Positions 53,368-61,258 of a DNA stretch of 64,000 bases are shown one piece after another; the stretch's first letter is position 1; each line of letters opens with the position of its first letter. The position numbers were made by a program, and so were the translations under genes. Under the pieces are notes generated by a model. That model made no database searches. It was not told the origin of the DNA and saw only the letters and a list, made by a program, of their open reading frames with translations. Where the stretch lies: positions 3,038,001-3,102,000 of the forward strand of contig NZ_CP108101.1 in NCBI RefSeq assembly GCF_036195325.1, given 5' to 3'. This stretch comes from Streptomyces sp. NBC_00234 (GTDB taxonomy: Bacteria > Actinomycetota > Actinomycetes > Streptomycetales > Streptomycetaceae).

Positions 53368-54649
53368 GACCGGCCGGCCGGGCACGCCGCCGGTCGGCCA
53401 GCAGGGGCGGCACGGCGACACCCACGCAGAGCAGTCCGGCGGCGCCCACGGCGAGCGCGAGCCAGAAGGCCCCGCTGTGTCCGCCGTCCGACGCGGCGAC
53501 CGCGGGTGCGCCCTGCGCCGGACCGGAGCCCGCCCCGCCGGAGGGCTCCTGCGGCACGGAGGCCGATGCGGAGGCCGACGGCCTGGGGGTGGGGGACGCG
53601 GTGCGGTAGTCGGCGATGGGGTCCCGGTCGGCAGCCCCCGGATCGCCCGGGGTCTTCAGCGCGATGCGGGGCCGGACGATCCCGTACCCGATGAAGTCGT
53701 TGCGTACGGCGCCGCTGGTCGGGCCGCCCGCAGTGCCGACCATGACGCGCAGGACCTGGTTGGCCGTCCACGCGGGGTGTTCGGACCAGATCAGCGCGGC
53801 GGACGCGGAGGCCAGTGCGGTGGCCACCGCGGTGCCCTCGCTCCGGCACAGCCCGGTACTGCCCGCGCAGGCGCTGATGATGTCCTCGCCGGGAGCGCTG
53901 AGATCCACCGCGAGCCCGGCACCCGCCTTCCGAAGGCCGTTCAGGTCCTTGCCGACGGCGCTGACGCCGACGACCCCGGGCGTCGCGGCCGGGTACTGCA
54001 CCAGCGGCGCGTCGATCAGGGACTCGCCCACGGCCGCGAAGATCAGCTTCCCCTTGCTGCGGGCGTAGTCCACGGCCGCGCGCACCTCGTCGGTGTCGCT
54101 GGACGCGGAGAGCGACACACTGATGATCTTCGCGTCGGAGTCGGCCGCGTACCGGAGGGCCGGAGCGAGTCCGGTGTTGATGGCATCGCCCTGCGCCGCG
54201 GCGTTGCCGGTGCCCTGGCCGTCGGAGATCTCCAGCGGGAGCACCTTCGCCCCGGGGGCGAGCCCGAACGCGCTCTCCTGCCCGCCGGGCCCCTTGCCGG
54301 TACCGGCGATCACGGACGCGGCGGTGGTGCCGCGGTCGTTGCGCTCACCGGCGGCTCCCCCACGGAAGTCCTTGCCGGGCAGCAGCCGGCCGGACAGCTC
54401 GGGAACCTCGCGCACCCGGGTGTCGACGAGCGCGACCGTGACACCGGCCCCGGTACTGGTCCGCCACATCTCCTGGGCCTGCATCCGGGTGAGGTGCCAC
54501 TGCTCGGAGAGCACCGTGTCCGCGTGCGCGGGCGCCGTGCCCACGCCGAGCGCCAGCAACGCCAGGACCGTCGGAAGTACCGTCCGGAACAGGCCCGTTC
54601 GCACGGGGGCGAGCGCCGCGGCCCTCGCCCCCCGATGGCTCGGCAGCAC
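53354..54649 (-). CDS. Catalytically inactive mycosin-like subtilase (type VII secretion)
   Basis: A 431-residue homologue of MycP with the same build: signal peptide (1-43), subtilase fold, Pro/Ser linker and C-terminal membrane helix (SGAFWLALAVGAAGLLCVG). Compared with the mycosin at 59874-61238, Asp is kept (D76 in ALVDT), but His becomes Arg (R106 in DRGTTAAS), oxyanion Asn becomes Glu (E209 in AVGES) and Ser becomes Ala (A274 in GTAVATAL). The frame is open and the fold core (FGLAPGAKVLPL, RIALKTPGDPG) is well kept, so it is under selection as a non-protease. GTG start with GGGGGAG upstream. Confidence 0.9.
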   Translation of the reverse strand: MLPSHRGARAAALAPVRTGLFRTVLPTVLALLALGVGTAPAHADTVLSEQWHLTRMQAQEMWRTSTGAGVTVALVDTRVREVPELSGRLLPGKDFRGGAAGERNDRGTTAASVIAGTGKGPGGQESAFGLAPGAKVLPLEISDGQGTGNAAAQGDAINTGLAPALRYAADSDAKIISVSLSASSDTDEVRAAVDYARSKGKLIFAAVGESLIDAPLVQYPAATPGVVGVSAVGKDLNGLRKAGAGLAVDLSAPGEDIISACAGSTGLCRSEGTAVATALASASAALIWSEHPAWTANQVLRVMVGTAGGPTSGAVRNDFIGYGIVRPRIALKTPGDPGAADRDPIADYRTASPTPRPSASASASVPQEPSGGAGSGPAQGAPAVAASDGGHSGAFWLALAVGAAGLLCVGVAVPPLLADRRRARPAGLSRP

Positions 54650-54661
54650 AGCAATCTCCCC

Positions 54662-54827
54662 CTAGGGTCTTTCGTTTGGATCAGGCCGGATCAGGGAGCG
54701 GGGTCTGGTGCGGGCAGCTGCAAGGCGGAGGAGGGAGTCGACGCGGAGCGTCGGCGACCGACGACAACGCCGCAGATGCTCGCGCCAGGGCACGCGAGCC
54801 CGGCATGATCCGAACGAGAGGCCCTAG
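54662..54827. mobile_element. MITE-like inverted-repeat element
   Basis: A 166-bp non-coding element. Its 26-bp ends match as an inverted repeat at 22 positions: CTAGGGTCTTTCGTTTGGAT at 54662-54681 and the complement of the end at 54802-54827. CTAG at both ends may be target duplication. No transposase frame fits inside. It sits one base upstream of the ribosome site of the inactive mycosin gene. Confidence 0.75.
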
Positions 54828-54830
54828 GTC

Positions 54831-54884
54831 GTGTCCGCAAAGTCTCGTCTGGCCAGCGGGTGGACGACGATACTTTGCGGACAC
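54831..54884. repeat. 54-bp inverted-repeat element
   Basis: Two 19-bp arms, GTGTCCGCAAAGTCTCGTC (54831-54849) and GACGATACTTTGCGGACAC (54866-54884), complementary at 18 of 19 positions, around a 16-bp centre. Either the remains of a transposable element or a strong hairpin. It lies 3 bp from the MITE-like element. Confidence 0.7.
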
Positions 54885-54890
54885 TCCCTG

Positions 54891-54917
54891 GAAGCTTCGG
54901 AGATCACCTTAGTCAGC
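54891..54917 (-). promoter_or_regulatory. Conserved 27-bp element, copy B (inactive mycosin)
   Basis: Matches 63329-63355 at 24 of 27 positions; shared parts (plus strand) are GAAGCTT-GGAGATCAC and TAGTCAGC. It lies 14 bp upstream (in plus coordinates, before) the lipoprotein stop and 242 bp before the inactive mycosin start, separated by the two repeat elements. Probable promoter or operator of the type VII accessory genes. Confidence 0.7.
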
Positions 54918-54931
54918 GGCGAAGCCCGGCT

Positions 54932-55624
54932 TCACGCCGGATCCAACGATGCCTGGGGCTCAAGTCCCGCCTTCCCCTCGCAGCCCAGCTCCTCCGCCAT
55001 GGCGAGCGAGACCGAGTGCGTCACGGTCGCGTAGGCCCGCTTCAGCGCCTCGACGTCGCCTTCGGCCTCCTGCGGCATTCCCGTCCGCTCGACGCCGATC
55101 CGGACATGGCCGGGGGTCTGCGTGGACCCTGGCAGCTTGGCGCTCCGGCAGGCGAACTCGATGAACGCATCGTCCGGTGCGGCCCCCGCCCGCTCGCCCA
55201 TCTTCAGCGGGGTGAATTTCGAAGCGGGCCTCTCGTCCCCAGGGCCCTCGTGGGAGAGGCGCCAGGTGACGCGGAGTTCGTCACCCGGCGTTCCGGCGGG
55301 GGTGTAGATCCGGCAGACGTCACCGTCGTCGCCGGGAGAGCCGGTACCGGCCGGTGGGAAGGCACCGATCAGCTGGTCCGCGGCATGGGCGACCGTGGAC
55401 GTATCGGCCGACTCCTCGAACCGGGTCGACCCGGTGATGACCTTCAGCGCCTTCCCCGCATCGGCGGACACGGCACCCCCGCACAGCTTCTCGGCGGCGA
55501 CGGACTTCTCGTCGGGCTTGGCGCCCTCGCCGCCGCAGCCGACGGCACCGACGAGCAGGGAAGCGGCCACAGCCACGCCGGAAAGGCCGCTGCGGATACG
55601 CCTGTCCTTGATCAACATCAGCAT
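54932..55624 (-). CDS. Secreted lipoprotein in the type VII accessory locus
   Basis: A 230-residue lipoprotein; the signal peptide ends in lipobox VGAVGCGG. The mature part has four further cysteines (in EKLCGG, DVCRIY, EFACRS and ELGCEG), suggesting two disulfides. ITGSTRFEESADTSTVAHAADQLI and DELRVTWRLSHEG are recognisable stretches but no known family is. It follows the 780-residue gene by 25 bp and is likely co-transcribed with it. Start at ATG 55624 with GGAGACAGAGAG upstream. Confidence 0.82.
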   Translation of the reverse strand: MLMLIKDRRIRSGLSGVAVAASLLVGAVGCGGEGAKPDEKSVAAEKLCGGAVSADAGKALKVITGSTRFEESADTSTVAHAADQLIGAFPPAGTGSPGDDGDVCRIYTPAGTPGDELRVTWRLSHEGPGDERPASKFTPLKMGERAGAAPDDAFIEFACRSAKLPGSTQTPGHVRIGVERTGMPQEAEGDVEALKRAYATVTHSVSLAMAEELGCEGKAGLEPQASLDPA

Positions 55625-55649
55625 CTCTCTGTCTCCGTGCCTCACCGCG

Positions 55650-57992
55650 TCAGCCGGTTTCCGGGTCGCTGCCCTGCTGGTTCTCACGGTCGTTGCCCGT
55701 CCCGTAACCGATCCTCATGGATTCCTTCAGGTCCTGGCCGAACTCGCTGTTGATGTCGATACCGTGTTGCGCCATGAACGCTTCCATCGGGGCTTCGGCC
55801 ATGCCTTCGCCGGCGGAGTAGACCTTGGTCTTCTCCTCCCGGGTGAGGTCCTCCACCTTTTCCTTGTGCTCGTCCACGGAGTTGTCGGAGATATCGCCGA
55901 TGACCTGGCCGATGACCTGCTCCACGGCCCCACTGGCGGTGTCGGTGGCGAGCGGGATGAGGACCGCGGCGGCGCCCACGGCAGCCGTCGCGGGCAGGAA
56001 GGCGACACCGGCCGCGACGCCGGCCGCGGCGCCGAACTCGATCCACCCCGCCCGCTTGGCCACCGCCTTCTCGTAGTCCTCGTGGGTCTTGAGGTTCGTC
56101 GCCTCGACCTGGTCGGCGCGGGACTGGTCGAGCATGCCCTGCACCTCGGCGCCGACGTGCACCGTCGATCGGGCAGCCCCGGTGTCGATCTTCCCGTCGG
56201 GGCCCACTTGGGCCTCCAGCACGCTGGAGGAGTACACCTGCTCCGCCTTGGACATGGTGGCGTACGCGTCCGGGTGCTGTCCGAGGACACTGAGGAACCC
56301 GCGCGCGGTCCTCCTGCCCTCTTCGTCGTCCGCGAAGTCGATGTGCCCGTCCGGGTTCTTTCCGGGGGCGAAGACGCTGTCCGGATTGCCCTTGTCCAGC
56401 GCCCAGTTGATGTCGTCGATATACCCGGCCCCCATGGTGCCGAGGCTGTCCGCCATCGCCTCGTGCTGCTTGAGCAGCCCCGCGTCCGAGCCGTACTTCT
56501 CCATGACCGACTGCATGACCGCCGCGTTGTCGGCATCCCGCACCACGCCCGCGTCCGGGTGACCGGCCGGATAGCCGAGGGTCGCCGACTCCAGGGCGTG
56601 CCCCAGCGCGTCCGGCATGTACTGAAGGGTCGGCGCCAGCTTGTCCGGGTCGGTGGAGTTGCTGTCCGGGAACGACTCCCACTTCTCGTTACCGAAGAAG
56701 TCGAGGTAGTTCTTGATGGCGTTGCCGTCCTTGTCCTTGCCAAGGTCCGCCGTGGCGCCCGCGTTGACGGTCCCGTCCTCGTTGTACGCGGTCGGATCGT
56801 CGGCGAAGAAGTGCTTCGCGGCGTCCGGGCTGTTCCCCAGCGCCTCCAACATGGCCGTGGTCGGGTCGTAGCCGGATCCGTTCTTCCCCGACGGGTTGAA
56901 CGGGTTCTCCAGGAAGCCGTTGATCTGCTTGTTGTTGGCGAACATGTACGGGTCCTTCTGGTGCAGCTGCGCCACATGTTCGGCAATCGGGTTGAGGAAC
57001 TTCGCGTCGTAGTTCCCGTACCGCATGATGCCGCCGAGCAGCTGATACCCGTACGCGCCACCGGAGTTGTCGTACTTCGACAGCGGGATCTGCTCGGTGC
57101 CGAGCTTGCGCAGCTCCGGACCCCATTCGGCCGAGAACGCCTTGTCGTGCGAGGCGGTGGCCAGGTTCAGACCGAGGTTCCGCTGCAGATCCTGGACGTC
57201 CTTGAGGCGTTCCTTGTCGACCTTGGCGTAGTCGTGCGTATCCGTCGCGAGCTGCCCGAAGAAGGCGAGCGACTTCTCCGGTCCCAGCTTCTCGTAGAAG
57301 TTCTTCGAGAACTCGGGAGCCTTGCTGTTGTCGTGGAGCAGCTCGTTGAGCGCCTGGAGCTCGGTGTGCGTGATGTCGCGGCCCTTGGCAGCGAGGGCGG
57401 CAGCGCGGGCGGCCTCCTCCTGGTCCAGGTTCTGGTACTTCGGAGCGCTGAAGTCCTGGCCCTCGGTGACGTTGGCTTCCAGGGCGTTCTTGAAGGCGAC
57501 GTCCGTGTCGTTGCAGTTGTCGACGATCAGGTCGATCTTCTTCTGCCAGGCTTCGAGGGACTCCCGCTGCTTGCGCAGGAGTTCGGTGTAGTCCGGGTCG
57601 TGCCGCGCCGCGTTGTCCTTCTCCAGCGGATGGCGGGCCGTGACCTTGCCCTTGGCGTCGACGTGGACGCCCGCCGCCGGGCCCTCGACGTCCCGGATGG
57701 CCACCAGGTCGTCCTTGGCCTTCTTGAAGGCGGTGTGGGCGTCCTCCAGGATGAGCTTGACGCCCTTGGCCTCGGCCGCCGCGTCCTTGAACTCCTTCGC
57801 GGTCTTGCCGATGAACGCCTTGGTGACGCCGGCGTTGGCGCCCTCCCACTCGGCCTTGTCCGCCTTGGTCTTCATTCCGTCGTTGGCGTCGTCGGCCAGC
57901 CGGTCCAGCTTGGTGACCATCTCCGACCACTCGTCCGCGGCCGTCTTCAGCTTGCCGACCGGTGCGTCGACGATGTCCTCGTACTTCAACAT
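55650..57992 (-). CDS. Large LXG/WXG-like protein, candidate type VII substrate
   Basis: A 780-residue protein with no signal peptide. The N-terminal ~190 residues are helical coiled-coil (VGKLKTAADEWSEMVTKLDRLADDANDG, core DEWSEMVTKLDRL) with an EWEG turn near residue 50, like WXG/LXG secretion domains. The middle contains acidic Asn/Asp-rich repeats (YDPTTAMLEALGNSPDAAKHFF). Residues ~660-695 are Ala/Val-rich and hydrophobic (AAAGVAAGVAFLPATAAVGA), possibly membrane-inserting. No known toxin motif. 18 bp after the next gene, likely the same operon. Confidence 0.8.
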   Translation of the reverse strand: MLKYEDIVDAPVGKLKTAADEWSEMVTKLDRLADDANDGMKTKADKAEWEGANAGVTKAFIGKTAKEFKDAAAEAKGVKLILEDAHTAFKKAKDDLVAIRDVEGPAAGVHVDAKGKVTARHPLEKDNAARHDPDYTELLRKQRESLEAWQKKIDLIVDNCNDTDVAFKNALEANVTEGQDFSAPKYQNLDQEEAARAAALAAKGRDITHTELQALNELLHDNSKAPEFSKNFYEKLGPEKSLAFFGQLATDTHDYAKVDKERLKDVQDLQRNLGLNLATASHDKAFSAEWGPELRKLGTEQIPLSKYDNSGGAYGYQLLGGIMRYGNYDAKFLNPIAEHVAQLHQKDPYMFANNKQINGFLENPFNPSGKNGSGYDPTTAMLEALGNSPDAAKHFFADDPTAYNEDGTVNAGATADLGKDKDGNAIKNYLDFFGNEKWESFPDSNSTDPDKLAPTLQYMPDALGHALESATLGYPAGHPDAGVVRDADNAAVMQSVMEKYGSDAGLLKQHEAMADSLGTMGAGYIDDINWALDKGNPDSVFAPGKNPDGHIDFADDEEGRRTARGFLSVLGQHPDAYATMSKAEQVYSSSVLEAQVGPDGKIDTGAARSTVHVGAEVQGMLDQSRADQVEATNLKTHEDYEKAVAKRAGWIEFGAAAGVAAGVAFLPATAAVGAAAVLIPLATDTASGAVEQVIGQVIGDISDNSVDEHKEKVEDLTREEKTKVYSAGEGMAEAPMEAFMAQHGIDINSEFGQDLKESMRIGYGTGNDRENQQGSDPETG

Positions 57993-58010
57993 GACCTGTT
58001 CCCCCGCGGA

Positions 58011-58445
58011 TTACTTCAGATACTCGTTGAGCTTGGACACCGAGATCAGGTCGCCGCCGATCTGGACGTCGTCCTTCTGGTGGGCGGACTTCGTGTAGTT
58101 GAGATGATTCGAGATCTGCGAGCACGCGTCGAGGAGCGTCTTCAGATGCGTGTTCCACCGGTCGTGGACCTTCAGCAGTCCCGAACCGCTCTCGAAGTTC
58201 CCGTTGGTGAGCGCGATGGCCGCGTCGAAGGTCGAGGCCCTGGCGTGATCGCCGTCCTTCGAGACCCTGGTCCGCAGTTCGTACGCGTCGTGCCCGATGG
58301 CACCCAAGTTGTCCTGATTGACCGCAAGGTCGGCGGAGGACGGACCGCCGGAGCCCCCGGGCTCCGGCGGGACGCTGTTCAGCCGCATATCGACCCGTTG
58401 CGTCGATTCCGCACGAAGCGTCGCCCACTCTGCGTCGAACGTCAT
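58011..58445 (-). CDS. Small helical protein, WXG100-like
   Basis: A 144-residue protein from ATG 58445 (MTFDAEWATLRAEST), with GGGGGAA upstream. Predominantly helical: NLGAIGHDAYELRTRVSKDG, FDAAIALTNGNFESGSGLLKV and RWNTHLKTLLDACSQISNHL. The context and pattern suggest a small partner of the 780-residue protein, as WXG proteins chaperone large substrates, but there is no clear WXG turn. It is the first gene of the operon. Confidence 0.72.
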   Translation of the reverse strand: MTFDAEWATLRAESTQRVDMRLNSVPPEPGGSGGPSSADLAVNQDNLGAIGHDAYELRTRVSKDGDHARASTFDAAIALTNGNFESGSGLLKVHDRWNTHLKTLLDACSQISNHLNYTKSAHQKDDVQIGGDLISVSKLNEYLK

Positions 58446-58620
58446 GCATTCCCCCGTACTCGCGTATCGGATTCCATCGGAGCCGTTGCCTCCGCCCTCG
58501 ATAGACGCACACGCTAACGGCCCAGTTTCAACGACTTCCATCCGGGAGGTGCCCTCCGGGAACCGCGCAGGTCACGTGGGAGGATCCGGAGGCCGCGCAC
58601 GATCGCTGAGGAGGACGGGC

Positions 58621-59181
58621 ATGTTCGCGATACCCCTGGGTGACGGGGCAGAACTGGGACCACTGGAGCCCTGGCAGGCCGAGGAGTTCCTGGCCCACAT
58701 GAACCGTGGCCGCGCGTACATCGGCCGGCACGTCGGGCTCCCCGATGTCGTGCACGACCTCGACTCCGCGCGGAGCTGGCTCCGGAAGCACGCCGACAGG
58801 ACCGCCGCCGACACCGGCCGCATCTACGGAATCCGGCTCGACGGACTCCTCGTCGGCGGCATCCTCCTGCCCGCCTTCGACGTCGCCTCGGGAACCTGCG
58901 AGGCCGGCTGCTGGCTGGAACCGGACGCCGCCGGACGCGGCCTGGTCACCCGCGCGCTCCGCGTGATCATCGACTGGGTGATCCGGGAACGCGGCATCCA
59001 CCGTGTGGAGTGGCTGGTCGCCCCCGAGAACACCCCCAGCATCAATGTGGCCAAGCGGCTCGGGATGACCCTCGAAGGCGTCCAGCGGCAGAACGACCTC
59101 TACCGAGGCGTACGACAGGACACCGAGATCTGGTCGGTGCTGGCGCCCGAATGGCTCGGCGCGCACCCCACCGGGCCGTAG
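58621..59181 (+). CDS. GNAT acetyltransferase, RimJ/RimL-like
   Basis: A 186-residue N-acetyltransferase. EAGCWLEPDAAGRGLVTRALRVIIDW is the acetyl-CoA pyrophosphate loop (core DAAGRGLVTRAL); HRVEWLVAPENTPSINVAKRLGM is the C-terminal motif B (core ENTPSINVAKRLGM). Acetylates protein N-termini, ribosomal proteins or small molecules. Appears unlinked to the secretion genes around it. Confidence 0.9.
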   Translation: MFAIPLGDGAELGPLEPWQAEEFLAHMNRGRAYIGRHVGLPDVVHDLDSARSWLRKHADRTAADTGRIYGIRLDGLLVGGILLPAFDVASGTCEAGCWLEPDAAGRGLVTRALRVIIDWVIRERGIHRVEWLVAPENTPSINVAKRLGMTLEGVQRQNDLYRGVRQDTEIWSVLAPEWLGAHPTGP

Positions 59182-59196
59182 GGCGCCCACACGGAA

Positions 59197-59234
59197 GGCG
59201 GCCGGCCCCTGCGTTTCCGCAGCGGCCGGCCGCC
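59197..59234. terminator. Terminator between GNAT and DUF1269 genes
   Basis: A perfect 11-bp stem, GGCGGCCGGCC (59197-59207) with GGCCGGCCGCC (59224-59234), between convergent genes. Confidence 0.75.
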
Positions 59235-59254
59235 GTCACCGCACGAGCGCCGAG

Positions 59255-59782
59255 TCAGGGCGCGACGGGAACCTGCTGGGCCTGGTCCCCCTTACGGGCT
59301 TCCTTCACCATCTCCCGCAGCTGCTCCTCGTCCGACTTGCTCAGCGAGGTCTGGATCAGCTGACCGCCGAACTTCGCGAGCTCCGGGACGACCTTGTCGC
59401 GGGCCGCCGAACGGACGAGCACGAAGACGGCCGCCGCACCGGGCTTGAGGTTGGCGCCGAACTCCCGCATGAAGGCGTCGTCGACCCCGGTGTCCGTGAC
59501 GGAACCACCGGCCGCACCCGCCGCCGCACCCACGGCCGCGCCGAGGAACGGCGCGAAGAACAGCAGCCCGATGACGCTCCCCCACAGCGCACCGCCCGCC
59601 GCACCGGTGGCGAGATGGTTGCTGGCCTGGTGCAGCTTGATCCGGCCGTCCTTCTCGCGACGCTCGACGACGACGACGTCGTCGAGCTCGACGAGGTGCT
59701 CACGGTGCAGGGACAGCAGCTTGTCCCTGACCTGGTCGGCGGTGGCGAGGTCGTTGTAGGCGATGGCGAACAGATTGCTCAT
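59255..59782 (-). CDS. DUF1269 protein
   Basis: A 175-residue protein of the DUF1269 family: LFAIAYNDLATADQVRDKLLSL, VVVERREKDGRIKLHQASN, then a Gly/Ala-rich membrane hairpin (ALWGSVIGLLFFAPFLGAAVG). Conserved in actinobacteria and archaea; function unknown, possibly stress-linked. It is downstream of mycP, with 91 bp between, so could be a separate unit. Confidence 0.88.
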   Translation of the reverse strand: MSNLFAIAYNDLATADQVRDKLLSLHREHLVELDDVVVVERREKDGRIKLHQASNHLATGAAGGALWGSVIGLLFFAPFLGAAVGAAAGAAGGSVTDTGVDDAFMREFGANLKPGAAAVFVLVRSAARDKVVPELAKFGGQLIQTSLSKSDEEQLREMVKEARKGDQAQQVPVAP

Positions 59783-59873
59783 ACGACTGACTCCTCGTAG
59801 TGGGTGCACGACGGCACCCACTATAGGAATCAATGCCAAAAGGGGCATTTCGGAGCAGGTTGCGACGCCCGGC

Positions 59874-61238
59874 TCAGACGCGTGGGCCCTGCGACGGCGG
59901 GCCGCCGTACGGGGACTGGCCTTGCGGCGCCCCCGGGGGCGGACCGTAGGCCGGGTAGGGCGGCTGGCCCTGCTGGTACGGCGGTACGGCGGAAGCCGAC
60001 GCCGCAGCACGGCGGCGCGAGCGGACGGCGGTGACGGCCACCGCCCCACCGACGAGGGCTGCCGCTCCGACGCCGAGTCCGATCCAGAGGCCCGTGTTGC
60101 CCTCGTCGTCGGTGGCGGTGGCAGCCGCGGCCGGGGTCTCGTCCGCCTCGGAGCCGCCCTTGGCCTGCGACGGCTCGGCGGACGGCTTCGCGGACTCGGC
60201 GGCGGCGAGGTCGGGGAGCGGGTAGACGTCGGCGGGACCGGGGTCGCCCGGGGTCTTGAGGGCGATGCGCGGGCGGACGATGCCGTGCCCGATGGCGTCG
60301 GTGCGCTCGGCACCGTTCTCGGGGCCGCCCGCCGTGTTCAGCAGGACGCGCAGGACCTGGTTGTTGGTCCAGTCGGGGTGCTGGGACCAGATCAGGGCGG
60401 CGGAGGCGGAGGCGATGGCGGAGGCGTCGCTGGTGCCGGTGGATTTACACAAACCCGATTTCTGGTGGCCACATGCATGGACCATGTCCACACCCGGCGC
60501 CGCGAGATCTACCTGACTTCCGTACTGGGACGTCGGAGCTCTCGTGCCGTCCACATCAACAGACCCCACACCGACAACTCCTGGAGTACCTGCCGGATAT
60601 TCGATCGAATTATCTTTGTCGCCAGTATTTCCGACAGCAGCAAAGACCAACGATCCCTTCCGGAGGGCGTACTTCACAGCATCGCTGAGCCGCTGCGAAC
60701 CCTCCTCATTCGCCAACGAGACGTTGATGATCTTGGCATCATTGTCAACCGCATAGCGAATGGCCGCCGTCAGGTCATCGTTGAAGTTCTTGCCACCGGT
60801 TGCCCCGTTGACCTTGCCGGCGTCGTCCCTCATACGAATGGGAAGGATCTTCGCTCCTGGCGCAAGGCCGAATGCACCGTCACCCCCACCCGACTGGCCC
60901 GTACCGGCGATCAGCCCGGCGATTCCCGTTCCGTGACCGAGATAGTCGACGTGTTCGTCGCCAGGAGAATCCGGCGCCAGGTCCTTTCCCTTGAGCACCT
61001 GGCCGAGCAGATCCGGGTTGGAATCATCGACTCCGGAGTCGATGACGGCAACGGTGACGTTCTTACCGGTGCTCGTCTCCCACATCTGCTCGGCCTGCAT
61101 GCTGTCGAGGTGCCACTGGTCGGAACGCACCGAGTCCGCGCGAGCGGGTACGGCTCCGATCAGCAGCAGCCCCACAACGGCCGGGACCAAGGTTCCCGGG
61201 CGAGCCACTCCCCGGTTGGCGCTCCTGCTGATCCGCAT
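59874..61238 (-). CDS. mycP: Mycosin, type VII secretion subtilase (active form)
   Basis: A 454-residue membrane-anchored serine protease needed in mycobacterial ESX systems. Signal peptide to ~34; triad D67 (AVIDSGVD), H102 (GHGTGIAG), S270 (GTSDASA), with oxyanion N204 (AVGNTGD). C-terminal helix NTGLWIGLGVGAAALVGGA and a Pro/Tyr/Gln-rich cytoplasmic tail. The N-terminal two-thirds (from about base 60440 up) have clearly lower G+C in third positions than the C-terminal third. Follows the WXG/PPE-like gene by 20 bp. Confidence 0.95.
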   Translation of the reverse strand: MRISRSANRGVARPGTLVPAVVGLLLIGAVPARADSVRSDQWHLDSMQAEQMWETSTGKNVTVAVIDSGVDDSNPDLLGQVLKGKDLAPDSPGDEHVDYLGHGTGIAGLIAGTGQSGGGDGAFGLAPGAKILPIRMRDDAGKVNGATGGKNFNDDLTAAIRYAVDNDAKIINVSLANEEGSQRLSDAVKYALRKGSLVFAAVGNTGDKDNSIEYPAGTPGVVGVGSVDVDGTRAPTSQYGSQVDLAAPGVDMVHACGHQKSGLCKSTGTSDASAIASASAALIWSQHPDWTNNQVLRVLLNTAGGPENGAERTDAIGHGIVRPRIALKTPGDPGPADVYPLPDLAAAESAKPSAEPSQAKGGSEADETPAAAATATDDEGNTGLWIGLGVGAAALVGGAVAVTAVRSRRRAAASASAVPPYQQGQPPYPAYGPPPGAPQGQSPYGGPPSQGPRV

Positions 61239-61258
61239 GCGATTCCTTTGCCGGTTAC

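Noticed and set aside
55395..58517. A 1040-codon open frame on the plus strand opposite the type VII genes
   Set aside because: It is the mirror of real minus-strand genes: composition is Arg/Val/Leu-rich with no domain, as expected from GC-rich antisense frames.
59874..61238. mycP as frameshifted or chimeric pseudogene because of its composition change
   Set aside because: The frame is continuous and all catalytic residues are present, so the gene looks functional.
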